This document shows positions 19,748-29,536 of a DNA stretch of 64,000 nt, one piece after another (within the stretch, counting starts at the first letter, position 1; the number at the start of each line of letters is the position of its first letter). The stretch is taken from NCBI GenBank assembly GCA_015493525.1, contig WGCY01000053.1:124001-188000 (forward strand), given 5' to 3'. The notes under the pieces were generated by a model. It saw only the letters and a list, made by a program, of their open reading frames with translations, had not been told where the DNA came from and searched no databases. The translations under genes and the position numbers were made by a program. This stretch comes from Bacteroidales bacterium. GTDB taxonomy: Bacteria > Bacteroidota > Bacteroidia > Bacteroidales > F082.

Positions 19748-21874
19748 ATGCAACGGCAATTTACATATGGTATCCTGTTGCTCGCTGTCTTGCTTCTTCG
19801 GATAAACACGGACATGAAAGCACAGAACAGCGATACGCTGCACCAATCGGCTGAGTTTCTGACAAACCAACTCGAAAATATGGCCAAACGTTCCGACCGG
19901 TCGCAGGATTATTCCGATTTGGCGGACGAATATATTTACCTTGCCAAACATCCCATTAATATCAACAGTCAGGATATAAGCAAGTTACTTCACTTGCATT
20001 TGCTTAACGAAGCACAGCTTGTCTCCATTAATGATTACATTCATCAAAACGGGATTATTTTCAGTATTTATGAATTGCAATATATTTCGGGGTTCAATGC
20101 ACAGACAATTCAACGGATAAGCCCGTTTATCAAAGCCGGGATTCCTAAAAAACCAAAACCTTTTTCCTGGAAAAGTGCCATTAAGTATGGGGGCCATCAG
20201 GTGTTGATGCGTTATGGCCAAATCCTTGAGACTGTTGCCGGATACCGTATTCCTGCCGATTCTGCCTACCTGAAGCCGGGTTCTGTTTTTTTGGGAAGTC
20301 CGCAAAAGCTCTACATGCGTTACGGTTTCCGGTCGGGCGACCATCTTCGCTGGGGCTTTACTACGGAAAAGGATGCCGGCGAGGTATTTTTTTCTTCCCG
20401 GCTAAGCGACAGTGTGAAACAGCTTTTAGGCAGCCAAAAGCCCCGTTTCCCTGATTTTTTCTCAGCCTATGCGTATGTGTCGGACATGGGAATACTGAAA
20501 AAAGCTATTGTTGGCGATTATCACCTTGAATTTGGGCAGGGCCTGTGTCTTTGGTCCGGCCTGACTTTCGGGAAATCGGCAGAAGCCAATGCAGTAGAAT
20601 ATTTCGGTTCCGGCATTCGTCCGAATACGTCTGCCAACGAGAATCGTTTTTTTCGTGGTGCTGCCATAACCCTGGGCATAAAGCATATTTCCCTGACCGC
20701 CTTTTATTCTCATAATAAAGTAGATGGCAGTTTCAGCGTGTTACCGTCAGGACAAGGCGAAATATCAACCATCCTCGAAACAGGAAATCATCGTACTATC
20801 AATGAGTTACTCAACAAACACCGTTTGGTAATTGATGCTTTTGGCGGACATTTGGAATATAGTCATGGCAGGTGGAAGGCCGGTGCCACCTATTATCAAA
20901 CACGGTTGAGTTTGCCATTGGAACCGGCCCAACGTCCTTACGGGATATTTTATTTCCGGGGCAGGCAGCTGAGCAATGCGGCTGTTAATTTGGACTTTTT
21001 ATTGAAACATATCTCCTTTTTTGGTGAACTGGCAGCCAATCCGGGAGGCGGGATGGCCGGGACAGCGGGTGCAAACTTTTATCCTTCAGACCGTTTAACA
21101 CTGACAATGAGCTACCGCAATTTTTCGCCCGGGTACAAGGTACTCTATGCCTCCCCCTTTATGGAATCGGGTCATGTGAGCAACGAACACGGTATTTATA
21201 TCGGACTAAAAATGTTGCTCTCCCGTGTATTTACACTGTCAGCCTATGCCGATTACTTTCGTTTCCCCTGGTTAAGATTCCAAATCAATTCACCATCCAC
21301 AGGGAAAGCATTTCTTGCCCAGCTTGATATGGATCCAGGGAAAAATATCAGCATGTATTTCCGTTTCCGGTATCAGCAAAAAGCGGAAAACATCTCCTGT
21401 CCGGAGGATTATCACCCATTGATAGCAATGAAAAGCTATTCTGATTTTCGTTATGCCTTGTCGTACGCCCTTTCCCCGCAGTTAACGCTCAAAACACGTG
21501 CAGAATATGTACGTTATACAAAAGCTACTGACCGTGAACAGGGTTTTCTTGTTTATCAGGATATTTTCTATCAGTTTGTAAAAGTTCCTTTAAAACTGAG
21601 TTTCAGGTACGCCCTTTTTGATACAGATGGCTGGAACAGCAGGATTTACGCTTACGAAAATGATGTATTGTATGCTTTTTCCATCCCCGCCTATTTCGAT
21701 AAAGGAGAGCGGTTTTATCTGTTGTTGCACTATCAGGTAAAAAAGCACATCAACCTGTGGGCCAAAGTTTCACGGACTGTTTTCTTTAACAAAAACAATA
21801 TTTCCTCCGGGGCAGAGGCCATTGCCGGAAACCACAAAACCGGCATCACGCTGCAGGTACAATTGAAATTCTAA
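19748..21874 (+). CDS. Exported helix-hairpin-helix protein with outer-membrane barrel-like body
   Basis: 708 residues from the ATG at 19748; the frame is open 100 codons upstream but there overlaps the previous gene, and MQRQFTYGILLLAVLLLRIN gives a proper signal peptide. Residues about 60-135 contain two helix-hairpin-helix units, NINSQDISKLLHLHLLNEAQ and FSIYELQYISGFNAQTIQRI, similar to those of ComEA-type DNA-binding proteins. The remaining 550 residues have beta-barrel character (FYFRGRQLSNAAVNL, MSYRNFSPGYKVLYA) and end TLQVQLKF. Secreted HhH proteins of this kind are known in Bacteroidota as uncharacterised proteins; a role in DNA contact is inference only. Confidence 0.75.
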   Translation: MQRQFTYGILLLAVLLLRINTDMKAQNSDTLHQSAEFLTNQLENMAKRSDRSQDYSDLADEYIYLAKHPININSQDISKLLHLHLLNEAQLVSINDYIHQNGIIFSIYELQYISGFNAQTIQRISPFIKAGIPKKPKPFSWKSAIKYGGHQVLMRYGQILETVAGYRIPADSAYLKPGSVFLGSPQKLYMRYGFRSGDHLRWGFTTEKDAGEVFFSSRLSDSVKQLLGSQKPRFPDFFSAYAYVSDMGILKKAIVGDYHLEFGQGLCLWSGLTFGKSAEANAVEYFGSGIRPNTSANENRFFRGAAITLGIKHISLTAFYSHNKVDGSFSVLPSGQGEISTILETGNHRTINELLNKHRLVIDAFGGHLEYSHGRWKAGATYYQTRLSLPLEPAQRPYGIFYFRGRQLSNAAVNLDFLLKHISFFGELAANPGGGMAGTAGANFYPSDRLTLTMSYRNFSPGYKVLYASPFMESGHVSNEHGIYIGLKMLLSRVFTLSAYADYFRFPWLRFQINSPSTGKAFLAQLDMDPGKNISMYFRFRYQQKAENISCPEDYHPLIAMKSYSDFRYALSYALSPQLTLKTRAEYVRYTKATDREQGFLVYQDIFYQFVKVPLKLSFRYALFDTDGWNSRIYAYENDVLYAFSIPAYFDKGERFYLLLHYQVKKHINLWAKVSRTVFFNKNNISSGAEAIAGNHKTGITLQVQLKF

Positions 21875-21878
21875 GCAC

Positions 21879-21912
21879 AAAAAAAGGAGCTGTAAACCCG
21901 GCTCCTTTTTTT
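21879..21912. terminator. Bidirectional terminator (HhH gene / trxA)
   Basis: AAAAAAAGGAGC (21879-21890) pairs with GCTCCTTTTTTT (21901-21912), 10-nt loop, between the convergent HhH gene and trxA. Confidence 0.88.
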
Positions 21913-21936
21913 ATTCATTCCATATTTTCTGATAAG

Positions 21937-22254
21937 TTACAGGTATTGTTCCAGTTTGTTCACCAAAACCTGTTTGGGAACAGAACCTACCTGTTTGTCC
22001 ACCACCTCCCCGTTTTTAAAAAACAGAAGTGTCGGAATGTTTCGAATGCCATAACGCCGGGCAATGGCAGGATTGTGGTCAACATCCATTTTACCCACCA
22101 TTACCTTATCGCTGTACTCTTCGCCAATTTCCTGAACGATAGGGCCGATAACACGGCAGGGGCCGCACCATACCGCCCAAAAATCAACAATTACAGGTTT
22201 GTCGGAATGCAATACGAGTGCATCAAAATTTGCATCTGTGAATTCTAAAGCCAT
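21937..22254 (-). CDS. trxA: Thioredoxin
   Basis: Cytoplasmic disulfide reductase, 105 residues, single thioredoxin fold. Active site WCGPC (Cys30, Cys33) in DFWAVWCGPCRVIGP; cis-proline in IRNIPTLLFFKNGE. No signal peptide. It lies 73 bp downstream of dnaE with its own candidate promoter, so it can be transcribed independently. Confidence 0.95.
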   Translation of the reverse strand: MALEFTDANFDALVLHSDKPVIVDFWAVWCGPCRVIGPIVQEIGEEYSDKVMVGKMDVDHNPAIARRYGIRNIPTLLFFKNGEVVDKQVGSVPKQVLVNKLEQYL

Positions 22255-22276
22255 TTTTTTCTTTTTTTATGAGTTG

Positions 22277-22284
22277 CAAAATTA
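22277..22284 (-). promoter_or_regulatory. Candidate trxA promoter -7 element
   Basis: Minus-strand TAATTTTG, a full TAnnTTTG match about 22 nt upstream of the trxA start; no clear -33 partner. Confidence 0.5.
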
Positions 22285-22327
22285 AGAAAGAATTGAATAC
22301 AGAACCATCCATTGGAACGTGGCCATT

Positions 22328-25300
22328 TTATTTGCTCAGCGTGTAACGGACCGCCCCCAGTTTCGGCAGGTGCTTTAAGAACAGGCGGGCATCCACTTTC
22401 GTTGATTTGCTGTTCATAACCAGCGATCTTTTTTGGTCGTTGGTAACCAAAGAAATGGCCAACATGGTATCGCCCTGGTAATCCTTTTTCATCTGCACAA
22501 TATCATCCACCAATTGATCCGTAACATTTTCAGGGTGAAGGTACAAAGTAAGCTTCTTAATAACTTTGTTCATGGCATCTTCCAGCAATGAAATCTCCCG
22601 GATATTAATGTTCAGGGAATTTTCATCATAGCGGTTGGGCTCCACAACAGCACGTACCATCAGGTTATTGCCAACCACCATCATATGCCTCATTTTCAGG
22701 TAATTCTCCTTAAAAAGCCTGAAATCCATGGCACTGGTATAATCCTCCAGTGTCATCACGCCGAACAGGGAACCGTTTTTGGTTGTTCTTTGTAATGTGG
22801 AGGTTACCATTCCGCCAAAAACCACCTCCTTATTTTTATAATCGGCAAGGTGGTCGTGAAGCCGGGAGATATTTACGTTACAGACATGTTTCATTGTCAG
22901 TTCAAAAGCATCCAGGGGATGTCCCGAGATATAAAAGCCCGTAACCTCTTTTTCGTGCCTCAGCTGAACGGCCTTGGGCCACACTTCGCACGGAGGGATT
23001 ACAGGGTCCTGGACTTCAAAATCATCAGAATCGCCAAAAAGCGAAACCTGGGCAGAGTTTTTCTTTTCCTGGTATTTGGCAGCAAACCGAATGATTTTTT
23101 CAATGAATTCCACATCGTTTTCGTTCTCTTTGTAAAAATACTGGGCACGGTGGGTACCGGAAAACGTATCAAATGCCCCTGCTTTGGCCAGTGCCTCGAA
23201 ACTACGTTTATTGACCGATTTCAGGTTAATCCGTTTGGCCAGGTCGAAAATACTTTTGAAGTTTCCGTTTTTCTCCCGTTCGCTGATAATATCTTCCACG
23301 GCAGCCCCGCCAACACCTTTGATGGCGGCCAGCCCAAAGCGGATAATTCCCTCTTTGGTAACAGTAAAGTTCAGTGAACTTTCGTTGATGTCGGGGCCAA
23401 GCACCTGAATGCCCATACGCTCCGACTCTTTTGTAAAAAAGGTAATCTTGTCGATGTTGTTCAGGTTACGGCTCAGCACGGCAGCCATAAATTCGGCCGG
23501 ATAATGTGCTTTCAGGTAAGCTGTTTGATAAGAGACGTAGGAATAGCAGGTGGCATGTGATTTGTTAAAGGCATATTTGGTAAATTCCTCCCAGTCGTGC
23601 CAAACCTTTTCAGCCGTTTTTTGCGGAATATTATTTTTCTCACAACCGGTTAAATATTCGACTTTCAGCTTGGCCATTTCTGCCATTTTCTTCTTCCCCA
23701 TGGCTTTGCGCAGCGAGTCGGACTGCCCGCGGGTAAACCCTGCCATAAGTCGCGAAAGCAACATTACCTGTTCCTGGTAAACCGTTATTCCGTAAGTCTC
23801 TTTCAGAATCTCCTCCATCTCGGGAACATCGTACTGAATCTCCTCCAGGCCATGTTTTCGTTTGATAAACTGGGGAATGTACTGCATGGGGCCCGGCCTG
23901 TACAAGGCGTTCATGGCAATCAGGTCCTCAAAGCGCGAGGGCTTCAGTTCCTGAAGGTATTTTTTCATGCCATCGGACTCAAACTGAAACAAACCTGTTG
24001 TTTCGCCCCGGCCATAAAGTGCATAAGTCGCCTCATCGTCCAGCGGAACGTTGTCAATGTCCACATCAACACCCTTGGATTTTTTTATATTCTGAAGGGC
24101 CTCTTTGATGATGGAGAGTGTTTTCAACCCGAGAAAATCCATTTTCAGGAGGCCGATATCCTCCACATAATGGCCATCATATTGCGTGGCATACTCTAAG
24201 ACGGAACCTTTTACCGTGGAAATGGGGACAAATTTGTCCAGATTATCGCGGGCAATGATGATACCACAGGCATGTGTGCCGGTATTTCGCACCGAGCCTT
24301 CAAGGGTCAGGGCATTTTTTAATACCGAAGAGACTTCCGGTTTCCCATTCTCCAGTTCATGCTTCAACTCAGGCACCTCTTTTATGGCCTCGTTGAGGGT
24401 AATGCCGGGGCGTTCGGGAATCATCTTTGCCAACCTGTCAGCTTCCTGTAAAGGCAATTTTTGAACACGGGCCACATCGCGGATAGCGGACTTTGCCGCC
24501 ATTTTTCCAAAAGTTATCAGGTGTGCCACCCGCTCTTTTCCATATTTTTGGGAAACATAGTGCAATACCTTCTCACGGCCATCGTCATCAAAATCGATAT
24601 CGATATCCGGCATGGAAATCCGGTCGGGGTTCAGAAAACGTTCAAACAGCAGTTTGTATTCTATGGGGTCTATCTGTGTTATTTTCAGGCAATAAGCCAC
24701 CACGGAACCCGCCGCGCTACCTCGCCCGGGGCCAACAGATACGCCCATTTTTCGGGCTGCTTCAAGGAAGTCCCAAACGATAAGAAAATAATCGGGGAAG
24801 CCCATGCTTTTGATGACTTCCAGCTCAAAGTCGATACGGTCGGAGATGGCAGTAGTAATCTCGGCATATCGTTTTTTGGCACCTTCGTAGGTAAGGCTGC
24901 GTAAATAGTCATCGGCATCCGTATAAGGTTCCGGGATGTCAAACTCGGGCATAATGGGCTTGTGATCAAGCTTGTACACCTCTACTTTATCGGCTACTTC
25001 CTGTGTGTTGGCCAGGGCCTGTGGCACACCGGCAAACAGTTTCGCCATCTCCTCACGGGTCTTGAACCATTCCTGCCTGGTGTACTGTAAACGGTTCGGG
25101 TCATCGATATCGCGGCCGGTACCAATACAAATCAGGCGGTCGTGGGCACCGGCATCATCGGCATTAACAAAATGCACATCATTGGTGGCCAGTACCTTAA
25201 TATCATATTTTGCGGATAGCTTTAACAATTCGGCATTGACATATTCCTGGTCTTCATAAACACGATGGTCAATTTCCGGCTGGCCACTTTTATGGCGTTG

Positions 25301-26569
25301 CAGTTCGAAATAAAAATCATCGCCGAAAATCTCTTTGTATTCAACAACAGATTTTTCTGCTTTTTCCACACCCTCTTTGACTATTTTAGAAGGTATCTCG
25401 CCACCCAGGCAAGCCGACAGTGCTATTAGCCCTTCATGGTGCTTTCGCAGCAAATCTTTATCAATACGTGGCTTATAATAATACCCCCGCGTCCAGGCAG
25501 CAGAAACCAATGCAAGGAGATTGTGATACCCCGTTAGGTTTTTGGCCAGCAGTACAAGATGCCATCCCGAGGAATCCACTTTGGACTCTTTCCTGTCCAT
25601 GCCCCTGTGTGCCACATACATTTCACATCCCAAAATAGGTTTCAGCCCCTCTTTTACAGCATTCAGGTGAAAATTTTTCACGCCAAACATGTTGCCATGG
25701 TCGGTAATGGCCACCGCAGTCATTCCATCCGCCTTGGCTTTCTTCATGAGAACAGGAATCTTTGACAGGCCATCCAGAACAGAGAACTGTGTATGCACGT
25801 GCAGGTGGGTAAACATGGGAATTTCCAACCCTGACGGAATTTTATCCGTGGCAGCCTCCTGCGGCAACGGCACTTTTACAGGCTTCTTTTCCTCGTGATA
25901 AGCTTCTACCTTAAGGCCGACAGGTTGGATGGGATCAGGATGCTGTGCCTGAAAGCCATGCACAATTTCTTCTGTCAATCCCAGCATATCGGCCTTAATG
26001 ACATTCAACCGGATAAGCTCCAGAAAACAACGTGCCGTAGCCTGCACATCAGCAGAAGCATTGTGGGCTGCATCAAAATCTTCATTGAAAAGCTTACGGT
26101 GCAATTCCGAGAGCTTTGGCCATTTGAATTTACCGCCCCTGCCGCCCGGAATAGCGCAATAATTTGTAGACGTTTCCTTGGTATCCACAATTATCTTTTC
26201 GGTAAGCGGGCAGCCAACTTCTTTTCTCATACATTCCACCCTGACAACCGTATTGTCAAAATCCACATTATGGCCCGCCACCACCTTTACTTTTTGAAGG
26301 GCATCAACAAACTCATCTAGCACCTTTGCCAATGGTTCACCTTCTTTCAGTGCACGTTCGGTCGAGATTCCATGCACTTTCTCGGCAGCCCTCGGAATAA
26401 CAAAGCCTTCGGGTTTTACAATGAAGTTTTTTACTTCGGTCAACGCCCCCGTTTCGTCATGAATCTGCCAGGCAAGCTGTACCAACCTTGGCCAGTTGTC
26501 AAAATCTGTTAAAGGGGCATGATCGTTTACGGGCAACCCCGTGGTTTCCGTATCGTAAATTAAAAACAT
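22328..26569 (-). CDS. dnaE: DNA polymerase III alpha subunit with fused N-terminal 3'-5' exonuclease
   Basis: Replicative polymerase, 1413 residues, longer than typical DnaE (about 1160). Residues 1-190 form a complete DnaQ-like DEDDh exonuclease: Asp6 and Glu8 in DTETTG, Asp103 in AGHNVDFD, His169 and Asp174 in HNASADVQAT. A linker of about 50 residues leads to the PHP domain, starting THLHVHTQFSVLDG near residue 255, with ITDHGNMFG. The polymerase core has SVGPGRGSAAGSVVAYCL and MPDIDIDF (catalytic Asp pair), then fingers, helix-hairpin-helix and OB domain. It is not PolC, where the exonuclease is inserted within PHP. Proofreading is therefore likely in cis. A TAATTTTG candidate promoter lies upstream at 26629-26636. 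Confidence 0.95.
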   Translation of the reverse strand: MFLIYDTETTGLPVNDHAPLTDFDNWPRLVQLAWQIHDETGALTEVKNFIVKPEGFVIPRAAEKVHGISTERALKEGEPLAKVLDEFVDALQKVKVVAGHNVDFDNTVVRVECMRKEVGCPLTEKIIVDTKETSTNYCAIPGGRGGKFKWPKLSELHRKLFNEDFDAAHNASADVQATARCFLELIRLNVIKADMLGLTEEIVHGFQAQHPDPIQPVGLKVEAYHEEKKPVKVPLPQEAATDKIPSGLEIPMFTHLHVHTQFSVLDGLSKIPVLMKKAKADGMTAVAITDHGNMFGVKNFHLNAVKEGLKPILGCEMYVAHRGMDRKESKVDSSGWHLVLLAKNLTGYHNLLALVSAAWTRGYYYKPRIDKDLLRKHHEGLIALSACLGGEIPSKIVKEGVEKAEKSVVEYKEIFGDDFYFELQRHKSGQPEIDHRVYEDQEYVNAELLKLSAKYDIKVLATNDVHFVNADDAGAHDRLICIGTGRDIDDPNRLQYTRQEWFKTREEMAKLFAGVPQALANTQEVADKVEVYKLDHKPIMPEFDIPEPYTDADDYLRSLTYEGAKKRYAEITTAISDRIDFELEVIKSMGFPDYFLIVWDFLEAARKMGVSVGPGRGSAAGSVVAYCLKITQIDPIEYKLLFERFLNPDRISMPDIDIDFDDDGREKVLHYVSQKYGKERVAHLITFGKMAAKSAIRDVARVQKLPLQEADRLAKMIPERPGITLNEAIKEVPELKHELENGKPEVSSVLKNALTLEGSVRNTGTHACGIIIARDNLDKFVPISTVKGSVLEYATQYDGHYVEDIGLLKMDFLGLKTLSIIKEALQNIKKSKGVDVDIDNVPLDDEATYALYGRGETTGLFQFESDGMKKYLQELKPSRFEDLIAMNALYRPGPMQYIPQFIKRKHGLEEIQYDVPEMEEILKETYGITVYQEQVMLLSRLMAGFTRGQSDSLRKAMGKKKMAEMAKLKVEYLTGCEKNNIPQKTAEKVWHDWEEFTKYAFNKSHATCYSYVSYQTAYLKAHYPAEFMAAVLSRNLNNIDKITFFTKESERMGIQVLGPDINESSLNFTVTKEGIIRFGLAAIKGVGGAAVEDIISEREKNGNFKSIFDLAKRINLKSVNKRSFEALAKAGAFDTFSGTHRAQYFYKENENDVEFIEKIIRFAAKYQEKKNSAQVSLFGDSDDFEVQDPVIPPCEVWPKAVQLRHEKEVTGFYISGHPLDAFELTMKHVCNVNISRLHDHLADYKNKEVVFGGMVTSTLQRTTKNGSLFGVMTLEDYTSAMDFRLFKENYLKMRHMMVVGNNLMVRAVVEPNRYDENSLNINIREISLLEDAMNKVIKKLTLYLHPENVTDQLVDDIVQMKKDYQGDTMLAISLVTNDQKRSLVMNSKSTKVDARLFLKHLPKLGAVRYTLSK

Positions 26570-26628
26570 AGCTTTTTCAATATATTAGTCTGATTATCTG
26601 ACAGGTATAAAACAAGTACCCGCTTAAA

Positions 26629-26636
26629 CAAAATTA
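26629..26636 (-). promoter_or_regulatory. Candidate dnaE promoter
   Basis: Minus-strand TAATTTTG with a TTG (plus-strand CAA at 26660-26662) 23 nt upstream; about 60 nt before the dnaE start. Confidence 0.45.
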
Positions 26637-26741
26637 AATAAATAGCTGTAAACAGAAAGCAATGTTCATAACTTTCCATAATAATTCACAACAAATTGAT
26701 AAACAAAGTTTAGCATAGAAAATGTAAAACGAAGATGAAAT

Positions 26742-26765
26742 AGATTTGAACAATGGTAGATTTGC
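26742..26765 (+). promoter_or_regulatory. Tandem TAGATTTG elements upstream of YbbR-like gene
   Basis: TAGATTTG occurs at 26742-26749 and again at 26758-26765, both full TAnnTTTG matches 16 nt apart, before the ATG at 26780. Neither has a well-placed TTTG at -33, so which one is used, if either, is unclear. Confidence 0.4.
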
Positions 26766-26779
26766 GTATCTTTACGGCG

Positions 26780-27775
26780 ATGAACAGCATCAAAATAAAG
26801 GGAATGTCGGGAAAAAGTCGTGACAGCAAGGGACAAGGCGGAGAAAAGAAAAGAGATCATCTTGTTTTTCTTATTTGTATTATTCTTGCCGCCGGATTTT
26901 GGTTTCTTATTAAGTTATCCGACATTTATCCGGTAAGTTACCAAATGAAGATAAAGTACACCCATGTTCCCACAGGGAGACTGATTACAACCCTCAACGA
27001 CAGCTCGGCCACCCTTCATTTCCGGTCTACCGGATACAACCTGCTGGACCTTATGCTCCACGGAAAACTGGATAGCCTTTCCATCGACCTGAAAGATTGC
27101 GACATCAGAACAGAAGCCGGAAATGAATATTATATCACCACCTCCGGCCTGCGCGAGAATGTGGCCCAGCTCCTGGGCATCAATGACCGGGACCTTGAGT
27201 TTACGAAGTCAAAGCTTCGGTTTACCATGGAACGGCTGCACAGAAAAAATATAAAGATTTCAGCCTTGCTTGACCTGAGTTACAAGAGCCAGTTTAGCCT
27301 TTATGATTTTACTATAATTCCTGAATACATTACGGTTTACGGCCCGCAACAAATCCTTGACACACTAAAGGTACTGTCAACTGACCGTATCCATATAGAA
27401 AAGCTGGACGGCGACAAAAAAATACCTGTTTCCGTTCACAATCCCTACCCCGGTATGCTCAGGCTGCTGCCGCCAAAAGTAATTGTCCAGCTCAATGTGG
27501 AAAAATATACCGAACAACGCCTTCAGGTACCCATAGATGTTTCCGGCATCCATCCGGAAATCAGGACTTTTCCCACAACGGCCTCTGTTAATTTCAATGT
27601 TTTTCTCCGCGATTATGAGAAAATTCACGTTTCGCAGTTTCAACTTGTGCCCAATGATAAAAATATTGATTTACGGCAGGTAAAGACCCTGCGCCTGGAG
27701 TTGACATCCTTCCCGAAAGAGATTAGCAACATACGCATTGTTCCACCCGAAGTGGAGTTTATCATTGTAAACTAA
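26780..27775 (+). CDS. YbbR-like domain membrane protein
   Basis: 331 residues from the ATG at 26780 (nine upstream codons also open). Lys/Arg-rich cytoplasmic start, one transmembrane segment HLVFLICIILAAGFWFLIKL near residue 28, then a large extracytoplasmic part with YbbR-type beta repeats, for example PEYITVYGPQQILDTLKVLS near residue 185. Related Firmicutes proteins (CdaR) regulate the c-di-AMP cyclase CdaA, but no cyclase gene is present here, so that role is not claimed. It is 11 bp upstream of coaE, a neighbourhood I recall for this family in Bacteroidota. Confidence 0.78.
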   Translation: MNSIKIKGMSGKSRDSKGQGGEKKRDHLVFLICIILAAGFWFLIKLSDIYPVSYQMKIKYTHVPTGRLITTLNDSSATLHFRSTGYNLLDLMLHGKLDSLSIDLKDCDIRTEAGNEYYITTSGLRENVAQLLGINDRDLEFTKSKLRFTMERLHRKNIKISALLDLSYKSQFSLYDFTIIPEYITVYGPQQILDTLKVLSTDRIHIEKLDGDKKIPVSVHNPYPGMLRLLPPKVIVQLNVEKYTEQRLQVPIDVSGIHPEIRTFPTTASVNFNVFLRDYEKIHVSQFQLVPNDKNIDLRQVKTLRLELTSFPKEISNIRIVPPEVEFIIVN

Positions 27776-27786
27776 ACCGGCCAGAA

Positions 27787-28377
27787 ATGCTCAAAACAGC
27801 CATCACGGGAAATATCGGAAGCGGGAAAACAACCGTTTGCCGGATTTTTGAAAGCCTGGGAGTTCCCCTTTTTTATGCTGACGCAGAAGCCAAGAAACTT
27901 TATTCTGATGCCAGTGTGATAGAGGCTGTCAAAAAGGCTTTTGGAGAAGGTATTTTTGATGCCAACAAAGAATTGAATAAACAAAAACTTGCTGCCATTG
28001 TTTTTGGGGACAGCGCATCGCTGAAAACACTGAACAAAATCATCCATCCCAGGCTGATGGAGAATTACGGGATGTGGCTGAAAAAAAATGCAGCTTACCC
28101 ATATTCCATACACGAAGCCGCTGTAATCTTCGAAAACCACCTGGAAAATTATTTTGATATAATTATTAACGTGTCGGCACCGGAGGATATCCGGTACAAC
28201 CGGATAAAAAACAGGGATGGGTTTTCGGATATGGAAATAAAAAATCGTATGCGGCGACAGTGGCCTAACGAAAGAAAAAATAAGCTGGCAGACTTTGTCA
28301 TTGTCAACGATGGCAGGCGTTTTCTCATCCCACAGGTCATGGAAATTCATAAGAAATTAACACAGAAAAACACATAA
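27787..28377 (+). CDS. coaE: Dephospho-CoA kinase
   Basis: Final enzyme of coenzyme A synthesis: phosphorylates the 3'-OH of dephospho-CoA. 196 residues, normal length. P-loop TGNIGSGKTTVC at residues 7-18; YADAEAKKLY has the conserved Asp of the substrate site; IHPRLMENYGMWL and the lid with RQWPNERK follow. Second gene of a plus-strand cluster with a YbbR-like protein before and an inositol-phosphatase family gene 4 bp after. Confidence 0.93.
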   Translation: MLKTAITGNIGSGKTTVCRIFESLGVPLFYADAEAKKLYSDASVIEAVKKAFGEGIFDANKELNKQKLAAIVFGDSASLKTLNKIIHPRLMENYGMWLKKNAAYPYSIHEAAVIFENHLENYFDIIINVSAPEDIRYNRIKNRDGFSDMEIKNRMRRQWPNERKNKLADFVIVNDGRRFLIPQVMEIHKKLTQKNT

Positions 28378-28381
28378 CAGC

Positions 28382-29176
28382 ATGGACCTTAAATTATTAA
28401 CAGAACAAGTTGTCGAATTGAGCCGGAATGTCGGACAATTAATCCGCATAGAAGTAGATAAGCTCAGCGAGTCGGATGTGGAATACAAGGGAACGCATAA
28501 CCTGGTGTCGTACGTGGACAAAAAGTCGGAAGATATGCTGATTACGGAACTGGGCAAAATGCTGCCGGAGGCCGGGTTTATCGCCGAGGAAGATGACCAA
28601 TTGCCCCGCGGCAAAAGGTATAACTGGATTGTGGACCCGCTGGATGGCACCACCAATTTCATTCATAAGATTCCGTTGTATTCCATTTCCATTGCTTTGA
28701 ACGATGGGGATAAAACGGTTTTGGGCGTAGTTTATGAAATCAACCTGAAAGAGTGTTTCTATGCCTGGAAAGGAGGCCCCGCACTGATGAATGGGGACAA
28801 AATTCACGTAACAGAAACTGCCATCCTTGATAAATCGCTGATTGCCACCGGATTCCCTTATTACGACTACTCAAAATTAGATCCCTATCTGGCACTTTTT
28901 AAAGACCTCATGCAAAGCAGCCGCGGGGTGAGACGGCTTGGCTCTGCCGCTGTGGACCTGGCTTACGTGGCAGCCGGTCGTTTTGAGCTGTTTTACGAGT
29001 ACGGCCTCAATCCCTGGGATGTGGCAGCAGGGGCATTGATTGTGAAACAGGCCGGAGGAGTGGTTACAAAATTCCATGGGGAGCCCGGTTTTGTTTTTGG
29101 AAAAGAAATAGTAGCTTCCAACAGCAAAGTACACAAAGAATTTCTGGAAAAGCTGGCACACTACTTTATTTCTTAA
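28382..29176 (+). CDS. Inositol monophosphatase family protein
   Basis: 264 residues, Mg-dependent phosphatase fold. AEEDDQ, WIVDPLDGTTNFIHKIP and NPWDVAAGALIVKQAGG carry the metal-binding residues of the family. Substrate could be inositol-1-phosphate, 3'-phosphoadenosine phosphate (CysQ-like) or another sugar phosphate; the spacing after PLDGTTNF is closest to SuhB-type enzymes. It starts 4 bp after coaE. Confidence 0.87.
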   Translation: MDLKLLTEQVVELSRNVGQLIRIEVDKLSESDVEYKGTHNLVSYVDKKSEDMLITELGKMLPEAGFIAEEDDQLPRGKRYNWIVDPLDGTTNFIHKIPLYSISIALNDGDKTVLGVVYEINLKECFYAWKGGPALMNGDKIHVTETAILDKSLIATGFPYYDYSKLDPYLALFKDLMQSSRGVRRLGSAAVDLAYVAAGRFELFYEYGLNPWDVAAGALIVKQAGGVVTKFHGEPGFVFGKEIVASNSKVHKEFLEKLAHYFIS

Positions 29177-29200
29177 TTTTACACCTCCAAAAAAAGAGGG

Positions 29201-29536
29201 ATGACCCAATCCAAATACAAAAAAAAAGACAGCCCGACACGGAGTGTCCTGAAAGCAATCAGCTGGCGGATTATTGCGTCAGCAGCAACTTTTGTCATCA
29301 CCTACACTATCATCCGTTATTCTTCTGACAAAAATGAAACACAGGCCCTGAGGTTTGCCAGCACCATTGCTACTGTTGATGTCATTGCAAAGCTTGTCTT
29401 ATATTACTTTCACGAAAGGTTATGGACAAATATTTACTGGGGAAAATACTGGACAAAGAAAGCCTGGCGGAGGAAATACCGGAAAATGCACAAAAAGCTG
29501 GAAGCGTTGAAAGACTCAAATTCCCAGACAAAATAG
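29201..29536 (+). CDS. DUF2061 small membrane protein
   Basis: 111 residues with two hydrophobic segments, [20 protein letters not shown] and a second around [20 protein letters not shown], then a basic tail ([17 protein letters not shown]). This matches the DUF2061 pattern. Function unknown; some relatives are fused or adjacent to sulfur-assimilation genes, which is not the case here. It follows the phosphatase by 24 bp. Confidence 0.8.
   Translation: MTQSKYKKKDSPTRSVLKAISWRIIASAATFVITYTIIRYSSDKNETQALRFASTIATVDVIAKLVLYYFHERLWTNIYWGKYWTKKAWRRKYRKMHKKLEALKDSNSQTK

Noticed and set aside
22328-26569. PolC-type polymerase
   Set aside because: In PolC the exonuclease is inserted inside PHP; here it is wholly N-terminal to an intact PHP domain.
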